Below are positions 24,398-33,837 of a stretch of DNA of 64,000 nt, in pieces. A program made the position numbers and the translations under genes. Location: contig CAVXBV010000012.1 in NCBI GenBank assembly GCA_963760125.1, positions 124,001 through 188,000 of the forward strand, given 5' to 3'. The DNA is from RYN-111 sp963760125. GTDB taxonomy: Bacteria > Actinomycetota > Actinomycetes > Mycobacteriales > SCTD01. The notes beneath the pieces were generated by a model. It saw only the letters and a program-made list of their open reading frames with translations, did not search any database and was not told the DNA's origin. Every line of letters begins with the position of its first letter. Positions within the stretch are counted from its first letter, which is position 1.

Positions 24398-25771
24398 CTA
24401 ACCGACCCACACGGTCTTGGCGTTGCAGAAGGCCTTGATCCCGAGGTCGGACAGCTCGCGGCCGTAGCCGGAGGTCTTCACCCCGCCGAAGGGCAGCTCC
24501 GGGAAGGACGTGGTCATTCCGTTGACAAAGACCATCCCCGCTTCCACCTCGGCGACGAACCGCTCCTGCTCGTTGGTGTCCTGCGTCCAGACGTTGGCCC
24601 CGAGGCCGAACTCCGTCGCGTTGGCGAGCTCGATCGCCGCGTCGAGGTCGGCGACCCGGTGAAGCAGGGCGACCGGGCCGAAGACCTCCTCCCCGGAGAC
24701 GCGCATGTCCGGGGTGATGCCGGCGATCAGCGTGGCCGGGTAGAACCAGCCCGGCCCGTCGGGGACGACGCCACCGAGCAGCAGGTCAGCCCCCTTCTCG
24801 ACGGCGTCCTGCACCAGCTCGTGCACGTCCACGCGGCCTTGCTCGGTCGCCAGCGGCCCGAGGGTGGTCGCGTCCTCCTTCGGGTCACCGAGCACCTGGG
24901 ACGCCAGCTGCTCGTGGAACAGACGGGCGAACTCGTCGTAGACGTCGGTGTGCACGATGAAGCGCTTGGCCGCGATGCACGACTGGCCGTTGTTCTGGCA
25001 GCGCGCGGTGGTGGCGACGACGGCTGCCTCGGCCAGGTCGGCTGACGGAAGAACGACGAAGGGGTCGGACCCACCGAGCTCGAGCACGGTCGGCTTCAGG
25101 ACGTCTCCGGCGACCGCCGCCACCGCCCGGCCCGCGGGGGTGGACCCGGTGAGGGTGGCGGCCACCACCCGAGGGTCGCGCAGCACCGCCTCGACCTGGT
25201 CGCTGCCGATGAGCAGGGTCTGGAAGACGTCTGCGGGGAAGCCGGCACGACCGAACAGCTCCTCGAGCCACAGCGCGGTCTGCGGCACGTTGGAGGCGTG
25301 CTTGAGCAGGCCCACGTTCCCCGCCATCAACGCCGGGGCGGCGAAGCGCATCGCCTGCCACAGCGGGTAGTTCCACGGCATCACGGCGAGGACCACCCCG
25401 AGGGGCTGGAACACCGTCCGGGCGCTCGAGGCCTTCACCGCCGCGGCGTCCGCGGGGATGTCGGCCAGGAGGGCCTCGGCGTGTTCGGCGTAGTACCGCA
25501 GTCCGGTGGCGCATTTGCCGATCTCGGCGCGGGCCGCGGCGAGGGTCTTGCCCATCTCCGTGGTGATGAGCTCGGCCAACGGCTCGCGGTCCTGCTCGAG
25601 CAGGTCGGCGGCCGAACGGCACCAGGCTGCGCGCTCGGTGAACGAGGTGCGGCGGTAGGAGCGGGCGGCGGCCGCGGCCCGGGCGAGGCGGTCGTCGATC
25701 TCCGCAGGGGTGAGCGCGTCGAAGGTCTTCAGGGTTCGGCCGGTGGTGGGGTCGATCGTGGCGAGGGGCAT
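24398..25771 (-). CDS. gabD: NAD(P)-dependent succinate-semialdehyde dehydrogenase
   Basis: A 457-residue aldehyde dehydrogenase. GVVLAVMPWNYPLWQA, LTGSTPAGRAVA, VLELGGSDPFVVL with the catalytic Glu, CQNNGQSCIAAKRF with the nucleophilic Cys, and FGGVKTSGYGRELSDLGIKAF at the end are diagnostic for the GabD/SSADH branch. It oxidises succinic semialdehyde to succinate in GABA breakdown. No GABA transaminase is adjacent, but a PLP aminotransferase follows in the operon and could feed an aldehyde or keto acid to it. Related GabD proteins also accept other semialdehydes. Confidence 0.85.
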   Translation of the reverse strand: MPLATIDPTTGRTLKTFDALTPAEIDDRLARAAAAARSYRRTSFTERAAWCRSAADLLEQDREPLAELITTEMGKTLAAARAEIGKCATGLRYYAEHAEALLADIPADAAAVKASSARTVFQPLGVVLAVMPWNYPLWQAMRFAAPALMAGNVGLLKHASNVPQTALWLEELFGRAGFPADVFQTLLIGSDQVEAVLRDPRVVAATLTGSTPAGRAVAAVAGDVLKPTVLELGGSDPFVVLPSADLAEAAVVATTARCQNNGQSCIAAKRFIVHTDVYDEFARLFHEQLASQVLGDPKEDATTLGPLATEQGRVDVHELVQDAVEKGADLLLGGVVPDGPGWFYPATLIAGITPDMRVSGEEVFGPVALLHRVADLDAAIELANATEFGLGANVWTQDTNEQERFVAEVEAGMVFVNGMTTSFPELPFGGVKTSGYGRELSDLGIKAFCNAKTVWVG

Positions 25772-25850
25772 GGGACAGGTCTACCCACTGTTGCCCCGAC
25801 GCCACACTGGCACCACTCACGAGGACCGGGAGCGTCCGTAGAGTCCTCTC

Positions 25851-26744
25851 GTGCCCAGCCCCCGTCGCAGTGCCCTGCTCGCCGCCCTCACGACCGGCGC
25901 GTTGTTCGTCCGTGAGGCCCGTCGTACCGCGTCGATCGCGGATCCGGCGGCACGTGCCGCCACCGTCCGACGCAAGGTCGCCGTCGCGACGTGGACCGCG
26001 CCGACGGAGGGGCGACTCATGACCCGCATCGTCGTCGACGCCATGCCCGTGCAGGAGTACGTCGCCCGCCGGCGCGACGAAGGGGCCAAGGGGCTCACCA
26101 TCATGCACGTCCTCGGTGCTGCTGCCGCCCGCGCCGCCGCCGACTTCCCGGACGCGAACACCCGCGTCCGTGGCGGCCGGATCGTGAAGTTCGACGGCGT
26201 GAGCATCGCCTTCGCGGTCGACATCGGTCAGGGCACCGACCTCGCGCCCTGCAAGGTCAACGGTGCGGACCGGCTCACCCCCGAGCAGATCGCCGCCCAG
26301 GTGTGGGAGGGCGTGCGCGCCTTGCGCGCGGGGACCGACGAGGGCTTCACGACCAGCACCAAGGTGGCGTCGGTCGTGCCGACGTTCCTCATGCGGCCGA
26401 TGATGCTCGCGACGTCGTACCTGCTCGGGGGGTGGGGCTTGCCCGTCCTCGGACAGCAGGGCAATCCCCTGGGCACGGTCTTCATCAGCAACGTGGCCCC
26501 CCTCGGCGTCGAGGAGGTCTTCTTGGCCCCGGTCCCCTTCGCCCGCACGCCCGTCTACATCTCGCTCGGCGTCGTGACCGAGCGCGCCGTCGTGCGCGAG
26601 GGGAAGGTCGTCGCGGTCCCGCAGTTCACCCTCTGCCTCACCGGTGATCACCGCCTCGTGGACGGCGTGCAGTGCGCGCTGTTCTTCGACGCCCTCGTCC
26701 GTCATCTCGCCGCGCCGGACGGCCTGGACGTCCCCGCCTCCTGA
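25851..26744 (+). CDS. Stand-alone 2-oxoacid dehydrogenase E2-type acyltransferase domain protein
   Basis: A 297-residue protein of the chloramphenicol acetyltransferase/E2 catalytic-domain fold with no lipoyl or E1/E3-binding domain. GDHRLVDGVQ carries the HxxxDG active site (His267, Asp271, Gly272). VFISNVAPLGVEEVFLAPVPFARTPVYISLGVV is the conserved core of E2 domains. The N-terminus has an apolar helix (ALLAALTTGALFV) followed by basic residues. It may acylate an unknown partner or have lost its complex role. An AceE-like E1 protein lies 4.3 kb downstream on the same strand. GTG start at 25851 gives full length. Confidence 0.75.
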   Translation: MPSPRRSALLAALTTGALFVREARRTASIADPAARAATVRRKVAVATWTAPTEGRLMTRIVVDAMPVQEYVARRRDEGAKGLTIMHVLGAAAARAAADFPDANTRVRGGRIVKFDGVSIAFAVDIGQGTDLAPCKVNGADRLTPEQIAAQVWEGVRALRAGTDEGFTTSTKVASVVPTFLMRPMMLATSYLLGGWGLPVLGQQGNPLGTVFISNVAPLGVEEVFLAPVPFARTPVYISLGVVTERAVVREGKVVAVPQFTLCLTGDHRLVDGVQCALFFDALVRHLAAPDGLDVPAS

Positions 26745-26767
26745 CTGCTGGTGTCAGGAGGGCCCGG

Positions 26768-28654
26768 ATGGGACAGGATGGCGCCGTGGAGATCATTTCT
26801 GACCCGAGTGCCGCGGCCGACCTGCAGGCCCTGCTGGACGGCCCGCACGCCGCCCTGCGTCAGGCCACGCGTGATCACCTCGTCGCGCTGGACCTGCCGG
26901 CCGCCGAGGGCCTACCTCGTGACGCGTACCGCGACCTGGTCCTGGACTGGATGTGCGCCCTCGGCGCGGCAGGAGAGGGCGCGCGCTCCTTCCCCGAGGC
27001 GTACGGCGGCAAGGACGACCCCGCCGGGCGCATCGCCACCTTCCAGACCCTCGGGCACGGTGACTTGTCGCTGATGGTCAAGATGGGGGTCCAGTTCGGC
27101 CTGTTCGGCGGCGCCGTCCACCGGCTCGGTACCGACAAGCACCACGCTGCCTACCTCGCCGACGTCGGGTCGGGGGCGCTCCCCGGTTGCTTCGCGATGA
27201 GTGAGAGCGGCCACGGCTCCGACGTCCGGTCGATCCGCACCCAGGCCAGGTACGACGCCGACGCCGGTGAGTTCGTCCTGCACACCCCCGACGAGACGGC
27301 CTGCAAGGACTGGATCGGCAACGCCGCCCGCCACGCGCGCATGGCCGCCGTGTTCGCCCAGCTCGACGTGGCCGGCGAGGCCCAGGGCGTCCACTGCTTC
27401 CTCGTGCCGATCCGGGACAATCGGGGCGAGCTCTGTGAGGGCGTCGAGGTGGTGGACTGCGGTGACAAGATGGGGCTGCAAGGCGTGGACAACGGTCGGT
27501 TGCGCTTCCACGCCGTGCGCATCCCGCGCGACAACCTCCTGGACCGCTTCGGCCAGGTGGCGCCCGACGGGACCTACTCCTCCCCTGTCGCGTCGGCGGC
27601 AGCGCGGTTCTTCACGATGATCGGCGCGTTGGTCGAGGGCAGGATCTGCATCGCCGGCGCCGGCCTCGCCGTCACCCGCAACGCCCTGACGATCGCCGTC
27701 AGATGGGGCGAGCAGCGCCGCCAGTTCGGCACCGGCCTGGACGCGGACACCCCGCTCATGGACTACCTGACCCACCAGCGGCGGCTGCTGCCGGCCGTGT
27801 GCCGCTCCTACGCCATGCAGGCGGTGCACGACCGCCTCACCGCGGACTACGCGACCCTGCTGCAGACCGGCGAGGGCCAGCGCGACGTCGAGGCGCTGGC
27901 CGCGGGGCTCAAGGCCCTGGCGACCTGGGAGATGGTTCGGACTGTCCAGGACGCGCGCGAGTGCTGCGGCGGCAAGGGCTATCTCGCGGAGAACCGCTTC
28001 GCGGCGCTGCGCAACGACTCCGACGTCTTTGTGACGTTCGAGGGTGACAACACCGTGCTGTTCCAGCTGGTCGCCAAGACCCTGCTCTCGGACTACGCCG
28101 CGCAGTTCGAGGACCTCGACGCCGTGGGCATGGTGCGGCACCTCACCACTCGCGGCGCGAGCCGCGTGCTGAGCGACCTGGCGCGACGCTGGGAGAAGGT
28201 CGACCTGCGCGACCCCGACTGGCAGCTCGACATGCTCGTGCTGCGGGAGGAGCGCCTGGTCGACGCGCTGGCGCGCCGGCTGCGCACCCTCACGAAAGAG
28301 GGCGTGGACCCGCTGCGCGCGCTCTCCCGCTGCCAGGACCACGCCCTTGCCGCGGCGCGGGCGCACCTCGAACGCCGAACCCACGAGCTCTTCGCGCCGA
28401 GCGCCACGACCCCGCTCCTCGAGCAGGTGCGCGACCTCGCCGCCCTGTCGGTGATCGAGCGGGACCGGGCGTGGTGGCTGGAGCACGGCGGGTTCAGTGC
28501 GGACACCTCACGTGACCTCGTGGCCGAGGTCAACGCGCTGTGCGCCGATCTTCGGCCGCACGCGCTCACCCTGGTGGACGGGTTCGGGATACCCGACGCG
28601 CTCCTGCGCGCGCCGATCGCCGTCGCCGAGCAGGTCGGCGCCGGGACGAACTAG
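26768..28654 (+). CDS. Acyl-CoA oxidase-sized acyl-CoA dehydrogenase
   Basis: A 628-residue flavoprotein, too long for a FadE and equal to peroxisomal acyl-CoA oxidases. ATG at 26768 follows AGGAGG by 5 bases. LGHGDLSLMVKMGVQFGLFG and FAMSESGHGSDVRSIRTQA bind acyl-CoA and FAD; CCGGKGYLAENRFAALRNDSDVFVTFEGDNTVLFQ includes the E-G-D-N-T-V motif of oxidases with the probable catalytic Glu. The C-terminal 180 residues form an additional helical ACOX domain. Bacterial members work in fatty acid or sterol side-chain oxidation; oxidase versus dehydrogenase activity cannot be told from sequence. It is preceded by the E2-like gene at 24 bp. Confidence 0.8.
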   Translation: MGQDGAVEIISDPSAAADLQALLDGPHAALRQATRDHLVALDLPAAEGLPRDAYRDLVLDWMCALGAAGEGARSFPEAYGGKDDPAGRIATFQTLGHGDLSLMVKMGVQFGLFGGAVHRLGTDKHHAAYLADVGSGALPGCFAMSESGHGSDVRSIRTQARYDADAGEFVLHTPDETACKDWIGNAARHARMAAVFAQLDVAGEAQGVHCFLVPIRDNRGELCEGVEVVDCGDKMGLQGVDNGRLRFHAVRIPRDNLLDRFGQVAPDGTYSSPVASAAARFFTMIGALVEGRICIAGAGLAVTRNALTIAVRWGEQRRQFGTGLDADTPLMDYLTHQRRLLPAVCRSYAMQAVHDRLTADYATLLQTGEGQRDVEALAAGLKALATWEMVRTVQDARECCGGKGYLAENRFAALRNDSDVFVTFEGDNTVLFQLVAKTLLSDYAAQFEDLDAVGMVRHLTTRGASRVLSDLARRWEKVDLRDPDWQLDMLVLREERLVDALARRLRTLTKEGVDPLRALSRCQDHALAAARAHLERRTHELFAPSATTPLLEQVRDLAALSVIERDRAWWLEHGGFSADTSRDLVAEVNALCADLRPHALTLVDGFGIPDALLRAPIAVAEQVGAGTN

Positions 28655-31032
28655 CCGCCAGGCGGTGTCGGGGCGAGCACCCGCACCCGCTCCGCGACCA
28701 GGCGGGCAACCTCCAGCAGGTGGTTGCGCACCTCCTCGGACACCTCCGCCGGCCGGGTCCACACCAGCCCGAGAGCGCCCACGGTGACCCCGTCGATGAG
28801 CGGCACACATCCCAGGGACACGACGTAGGGCGCGCGGCGGCGCATGCTCGCGTTGGGGTGGGCCTCCACCGCCTCGCGATCGAGCCAGACCGGGGCGCCC
28901 GTGCGCATGGCCACCCCGGCGGGCAGGTCGCTGTCCTCGGCGATGGTCGTGAACCGGGCGACGAGCGCGTCGTCGTACCCGACCGAGTGGAGCAGGTGGC
29001 CGACACCCTCGGGGCCGCGCAGGACGAACGACCCGGCGTCTGCCTGCACGGTGCGCAGGCCCGCCTGGACCGCCACGCGGGCCACCTGGTCGAGGTCGCT
29101 GGCGGCGGCCAGGGACGCGTGCAGGCGGCGGAGGTCTCCCTCCACGTCGTCGACGAGCTGCGAGCGCTGGACCGCAGCCGAGGGAGACGTCTGCGCGAGC
29201 GGGGCCGGCCGGCCCCACAGGTAGCCCTGGGCGACGGTGATCCCGAGATCGGCGAGCACCTCGGCCTGCTCGAGTTCCTCGACTCCCTCCGCGACGACCA
29301 GCAGGTCCATGACCTGTGCCAGCCCCGCGACCGCGCTGACGATCCCCCTGCTCACCGGGTCGTCGACGACGCGGCTCACGAAGCTACGGTCGATCTTGAC
29401 CACGTCGGCCGGCAAGCGCTGCAGGTAGGTGAGTCCGGCGTAGCCGCTGCCGAAGTCGTCGAGCGCGACGTGCACGCCCAAGTCGCGCAACCGCTGCACG
29501 TCGGCGATGTCGCGGCGGCTGTCGACGGGCCGGTCCTCGGTGATCTCTATCCAGAGCCGCTCCGGAGCCAGACCGGTCCCGGCCAGGACCTGCGACACCC
29601 GACGGGCCAGCTCCGGCCGCGCGAGCTGACGCGGGCTGACGTTCACCGACACGAAGCCCTCTTTCCACGTCGCGGCGTCGGCGCACGCCTGGTCGAGCAC
29701 CCACTCAGCGACCTGCCCGTCGCTGTCGCTGTCCTCCAGGACCTCGAGGAAGGCGCCCGGCAGCAGGAGCCCCCTGGTCGGGTGCTGCCAGCGCAACAGG
29801 GCCTCGTAGCCCAGGACATCGCCCGCGGGCAGGGACACCAGCGGCTGGTAGTGCAGGAGGAACTCGCCCTCGGTCGCCGCGCGGGTGAGCTCGGAGCGCA
29901 GGGCCAGCTGGGCGAGGGCCTCGGACCGCATCTGCGTGTCGAAGACCTCCCACCGGCCGCGCCCCGCTGCCTTGGCGCGGTAGAGCGCAGCATCCGCCTC
30001 GGCGAGCAGCTCACCGGACGTCGAGGCGGCGCCGGCCAGTGAGATGCCGATGGACAACGAGACCCGGATCCGCTCCCCGCCGAGCCGGAGCGGCTCGCGG
30101 ACGGCGATGAGCAGCCGCTCGGCGACGGCGATGGCCTCGGCGGGGCCGCTGAGCTCCTCGAGGAGCAGGACGAACTCGTCCCCGCCGAGGCGCCCGGCGG
30201 TGTCGACGTCTCGGAGGTGCTCGACGAGGACCCCGGCGACAGCGACCAGCAGCTCATCCCCGACGGCGTGGCCCAGGGAGTCGTTGACGAGCTTGAAGTG
30301 GTCGAGGTCCATGAACAGCACCGCGACGGCTCGTCCGTCGCGTCTGCTGCGGGCGAGGGCCTGGTCCAGCCGGTCCAGCAGCAGCTCTCGGTTGGCCAAC
30401 CCGGTGAGCGTGTCGTGGAGCGCCCGGTGCTGCAGCTCGGCCTGCACGCGGCGCTGCTCGTCCATCGACCTCTGGAGGTCGGCGTAGAGGCGCGCGTGGT
30501 CGATGGCGAGGGCGGCCTGGATGGCGAACATCTCCAGCAGTCCGCAGTCCTGCAGGTCGGGCCGCATCCCGTCGTCGGGCAGGTCGACGGACAGCACTCC
30601 GCAGAGGGCACCGTCGGCGCCGTACAGCGGAGCGAAGAGGGCGTCGAGGGGGTGCCACGCGTCGGGGTCATCGGGGACGGCGATGTCCGGGACGAAGGAG
30701 TACAGCCCCCCGAGGTAGTCGGCGTCCGCCCGACCGTCGACGAAGTGCAGGCGCCCGGTGGAGGTGCTCGCCTCCAGCACCTCGTGCCAGTCCGAGGCGG
30801 ACTGCCGACGACCGATCAGCTCCTGGCGCACGTCCTCGGGGCCGGCGACCGTCACCACGTCCAGGTCGCCGCCGGGACCCACCAGGTTCAGGGCCGCGAC
30901 GCCGAAGCCGAGGCGGTCCACCACGGAGCGGGTGATCTGGTCGAGGGTCTGCGTCAGGTCGAGGGACGCCCCGAGCCGCGCCGCGACATCGGCGAGGATG
31001 TCCGCTGACCCCGCTCCCGCCTGCTCGACCAC
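28651..31032 (-). CDS. GAF-GGDEF-EAL-GAF cyclic-di-GMP turnover protein
   Basis: A 793-residue cytoplasmic protein. The N-terminal GAF domain (about 5-175) starts SADILADVAARLGASL; GGDEF is at 283-287 in RLGGDEF with DLDHFKLVND; EAL is at about 410-415 (EALLRW), with NVSPRQL, EITED, DDFGSGY (525-531), VVKIDRSFV and VAEGVE all intact; a second GAF-like domain lies at about 640-793. Both synthesis and breakdown of c-di-GMP are therefore possible, with net activity set by the sensors. Start is the GTG at 31032; the gene is divergent from the AceE-like gene (30 bp) and its stop shares CTAG with the oxidase stop. Confidence 0.85.
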   Translation of the reverse strand: MVEQAGAGSADILADVAARLGASLDLTQTLDQITRSVVDRLGFGVAALNLVGPGGDLDVVTVAGPEDVRQELIGRRQSASDWHEVLEASTSTGRLHFVDGRADADYLGGLYSFVPDIAVPDDPDAWHPLDALFAPLYGADGALCGVLSVDLPDDGMRPDLQDCGLLEMFAIQAALAIDHARLYADLQRSMDEQRRVQAELQHRALHDTLTGLANRELLLDRLDQALARSRRDGRAVAVLFMDLDHFKLVNDSLGHAVGDELLVAVAGVLVEHLRDVDTAGRLGGDEFVLLLEELSGPAEAIAVAERLLIAVREPLRLGGERIRVSLSIGISLAGAASTSGELLAEADAALYRAKAAGRGRWEVFDTQMRSEALAQLALRSELTRAATEGEFLLHYQPLVSLPAGDVLGYEALLRWQHPTRGLLLPGAFLEVLEDSDSDGQVAEWVLDQACADAATWKEGFVSVNVSPRQLARPELARRVSQVLAGTGLAPERLWIEITEDRPVDSRRDIADVQRLRDLGVHVALDDFGSGYAGLTYLQRLPADVVKIDRSFVSRVVDDPVSRGIVSAVAGLAQVMDLLVVAEGVEELEQAEVLADLGITVAQGYLWGRPAPLAQTSPSAAVQRSQLVDDVEGDLRRLHASLAAASDLDQVARVAVQAGLRTVQADAGSFVLRGPEGVGHLLHSVGYDDALVARFTTIAEDSDLPAGVAMRTGAPVWLDREAVEAHPNASMRRRAPYVVSLGCVPLIDGVTVGALGLVWTRPAEVSEEVRNHLLEVARLVAERVRVLAPTPPGG

Positions 31033-31062
31033 CCTGGGAACGCTACCTGTGAGGATCTCCCC

Positions 31063-33354
31063 GTGACCATCGACGACGACCTGCACGAGATCGAGCAGCG
31101 GGTGCTGTGGCTGGCCACGAGCATCGTGCACGCGGCGAACGCCCGCCCCAACACCTCAGGGGTGAAGGTCGGAGGGCACCAGGCGTCCAGCGCGTCGATG
31201 GTGACCCTGATGACGGCGCTGTGGTTCGAGCACCTGACCCCGGCGGACCGGGTGTCGGTGAAGCCGCACGCCTCGCCCGTCCTGCACGCCATCAACTACC
31301 TGCTGGGCGGGCTCGACGCGTCGTACCTGCCGAGGCTCCGCGAGCTCGGTGGGCTGCAGCCCTACCCCTCACGGACCAAGGACCCCGACGTCCCGGACTA
31401 CTCGACCGGATCGGTCGGCATCGGGGCGACCGCCCCGGTCTGGGGGGCCCTCGCGCGGCGCTACGTCAGCGCGCACTTCGGCGCCGAGCCCGGCGGGCGG
31501 CAGATCTCGCTCGTCGGCGACGCCGAGCTCGACGAAGGGGCGATCTGGGAGTGCGTCGCGGACCCGATGGTGCAGCGCCTCGGCGAGGTCCTGTGGGTCG
31601 TCGACCTCAACCGGCAGTCCCTCGACCGGATCGTCCCCGACATCGCCATCAGCCGCTGGCAGGGCATGTTCGCGGCGGCCGGTTGGCAGGTGCTCGAGGT
31701 GAAGTACGGCCGTCTGCTGCAGTCGCTGTTCGACCGGCCCGGTGGCGCGGCGCTGCGCGAGCGGATCGACGGGATGGGCAACGAGGAGTACCAGTTCCTG
31801 CTGCGCTCGCCCCTGCCGGCGCTGCGGGAACGGCTGGTCGGGGACCGGGTCGGGCTCGCCGAGCTGCTGCAGGACCTGTCGGACGACGAGGTGCGCACCG
31901 CGCTCCGTGACCTCGGTGGGCACGACCTGGGGGCCTTGCGGGAGGCCTTCGCCGCGGTCGACAACACCCGCCCCACAGTGGTCTTCGCCTACACGGTCAA
32001 AGGCCGAGGCCTTCCGCTGGAGGGCTCACCGTCCAACCACAGTGCCCTGCTGTCCCCCGAGCAGTACGCCGATCTGGCCGTCGCCCTGGGGACGAACACC
32101 GACGACCCGTGGCGCCCCTTCCCTGCCGGCTCGGCCGCAGCGCGGCTCTGTGCGCAGACCGCCCAGCGGTTGGCTCGGCCGGTCCTGGTGCCGACGGCGC
32201 CCCCCGAGGTGCCGACGGCCCTGGGCCGGGCCTACCGCGGTGAGCAGTCCACGCAGGCCACCCTCGGACGCGTCATGACGGATCTGGCGCGCGACGCTCC
32301 CGACGTCGCCGCGCGGATGGTCAGCGTCTCGCCCGACGTGGCGTCCTCCACGAACCAAGGCGGCTGGATCAACAAGGTCGGTGTGTGGAGCCCCCAGGAC
32401 CGGCACGACTGGTTCGCCACCGACCCGGCGACGGACGGCGACCGGCTGGTCCGGTGGCGAGAGACCTCGACCGGCCAGCACGTCGAGCTCGGCATCGCCG
32501 AGGTCAACCTGGTCTCGCTGCTCGGCGAGCTCGGCGCCACCTGGAGCAAGTGCGGGGAGCCGCTGCTCCCGGTGGGCACCGTCTACGACCCGTTCGTGGG
32601 GCGGGCTCTGGAGCCCTGGGCGTTCGGCACGTACGCCGGTGGCCAGAGCATCCTGGTGGGCACGCCCTCCGGGGTGACCCTGGCGGCCGAGGGCGGCGCG
32701 CACCAGAGCATCGGCACGCCGTCGATCGGTCTCGAGCAGCCGGGGGTCACGGCTTACGAGCCGGCTTTCGCCCTGGAGACGGAGTGGTGCTTCCTGGACG
32801 CCCTGTCGCGGCTGGGTCGGCCCGACGGCGAGTCGGCGTACCTGCGCCTGTCGACCCGACCGGTCGACCAGGCCCTGGCGGCTCTCCCGGAGGACCTGTC
32901 CAGCCGGCGCCGGGACGTCCTCGCCGGGGGCTACCTGCTGCGCTCGACGGGCGCACCCGAGGTGACCCTGGTGGGCGTCGGCGCGCTGGTGCCCAACGTG
33001 CTCGCCGCTGCCGACCTGCTCGTGGCCGAGGGGATCGCCGCCGATGTCGTGGTCGTGACGTCGTACGACCGGCTCTGGCGTGCGGTGCAAGCTCGGCGGG
33101 GGGTGCTGCGCGGCCCGACGCACGGCGTGGACGAGGGGGTGCTGGACCGTGCGTTCGGTGGGCGAGTGCCGCTCGTCACCGTGCTGGACGGGCACCCGCA
33201 CACGCTGGCGTTCCTCGGCGCGGTGACGGGAACCCCGATGACCTGCCTGGGTGTCTCGGTCTTCGGCCAGGGCGGCGGGGTCGACGAGGTCCACGCGAGC
33301 CACGGACTGGACCCGCGGTCGATCGTGGAGGCCGCGCTGGATCTCGTCGAGTGA
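31063..33354 (+). CDS. AceE/transketolase-like thiamine-diphosphate enzyme
   Basis: A 763-residue TPP enzyme resembling homodimeric pyruvate dehydrogenase E1 (AceE) but shorter by about 120 residues. HASPVLHAINYLLG binds TPP; DYSTGSVGIGATAPVWGALARRYV and VGDAELDEGAIWECVADPM hold the GD-x-E diphosphate/Mg motif near residue 152; HVELGIAEVNLVSLLGELG carries the pyrimidine-ring Glu. GTPSGVTLAAEGGAHQSIGTPSIGLEQPG replaces the AceE active-site loop. In actinobacteria a protein of this size is often annotated as transketolase or pyruvate dehydrogenase. Its acyl donor and acceptor are unknown; the stand-alone E2-like protein at 25851 is a possible partner. Confidence 0.75.
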   Translation: MTIDDDLHEIEQRVLWLATSIVHAANARPNTSGVKVGGHQASSASMVTLMTALWFEHLTPADRVSVKPHASPVLHAINYLLGGLDASYLPRLRELGGLQPYPSRTKDPDVPDYSTGSVGIGATAPVWGALARRYVSAHFGAEPGGRQISLVGDAELDEGAIWECVADPMVQRLGEVLWVVDLNRQSLDRIVPDIAISRWQGMFAAAGWQVLEVKYGRLLQSLFDRPGGAALRERIDGMGNEEYQFLLRSPLPALRERLVGDRVGLAELLQDLSDDEVRTALRDLGGHDLGALREAFAAVDNTRPTVVFAYTVKGRGLPLEGSPSNHSALLSPEQYADLAVALGTNTDDPWRPFPAGSAAARLCAQTAQRLARPVLVPTAPPEVPTALGRAYRGEQSTQATLGRVMTDLARDAPDVAARMVSVSPDVASSTNQGGWINKVGVWSPQDRHDWFATDPATDGDRLVRWRETSTGQHVELGIAEVNLVSLLGELGATWSKCGEPLLPVGTVYDPFVGRALEPWAFGTYAGGQSILVGTPSGVTLAAEGGAHQSIGTPSIGLEQPGVTAYEPAFALETEWCFLDALSRLGRPDGESAYLRLSTRPVDQALAALPEDLSSRRRDVLAGGYLLRSTGAPEVTLVGVGALVPNVLAAADLLVAEGIAADVVVVTSYDRLWRAVQARRGVLRGPTHGVDEGVLDRAFGGRVPLVTVLDGHPHTLAFLGAVTGTPMTCLGVSVFGQGGGVDEVHASHGLDPRSIVEAALDLVE

Positions 33355-33828
33355 CTAGCCGGAGGTGTCCGCGGCCTTGACGCACTCGTCGAAGCCGTAG
33401 TCCTTCATCCACGGCAGGTCGGCGGTGGTCTTGGTCGGTGGGTTGCTGAGCAGCGTCACCAGGCCGGTGTTGTCGCCCGCCTTCGACGCCTTGGTCACCT
33501 CATCGGCGTAGGCGTGCCCGGCGGAGAGCTGACCTTGGAGCGGGGTGAGCACCTTCTGCTGGAGCTCCGCGGCGTCGGCCTTGGGGACCTCGAGCTTCTG
33601 CAGGGACGTGGTCGCCTCATCGGCGATCGCCACGATGCGACTGACGTAGGGCGCGAGAGCGTCGATGGACGTCGGGGTGGTGAGCGCGTCCTGCTCGGTG
33701 TTGGCCTTCTTGCAGATGACCTCGGCCTGCGCGAGGTAGTCGGCCTTGGAGATGCTGCCGACGTCGGCGCTCCCCCCGCCGCACGCGGTGAGCAGGAGGA
33801 CGGGGACCAGGAGCAGTGGGTGCTTCAC
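33355..33828 (-). CDS. Small lipoprotein
   Basis: A 157-residue secreted protein with a lipobox L-T-A-C at residues 13-16 (VPVLLLTACGGGSADVG), so the mature form is anchored at Cys16. The mature part is helical and charged: SISKADYLAQAEVICKKANTEQ and KLEVPKADAAELQQKVLTPLQ. Two further cysteines (in VICKK and DECVK) could form a disulphide. Such proteins are frequent in actinobacteria and their role is unknown. It is the last gene of an OYE-TrmH-lipoprotein run, 9 bp after the methyltransferase stop. Confidence 0.75.
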   Translation of the reverse strand: MKHPLLLVPVLLLTACGGGSADVGSISKADYLAQAEVICKKANTEQDALTTPTSIDALAPYVSRIVAIADEATTSLQKLEVPKADAAELQQKVLTPLQGQLSAGHAYADEVTKASKAGDNTGLVTLLSNPPTKTTADLPWMKDYGFDECVKAADTSG

Positions 33829-33837
33829 CAGCTCTTC

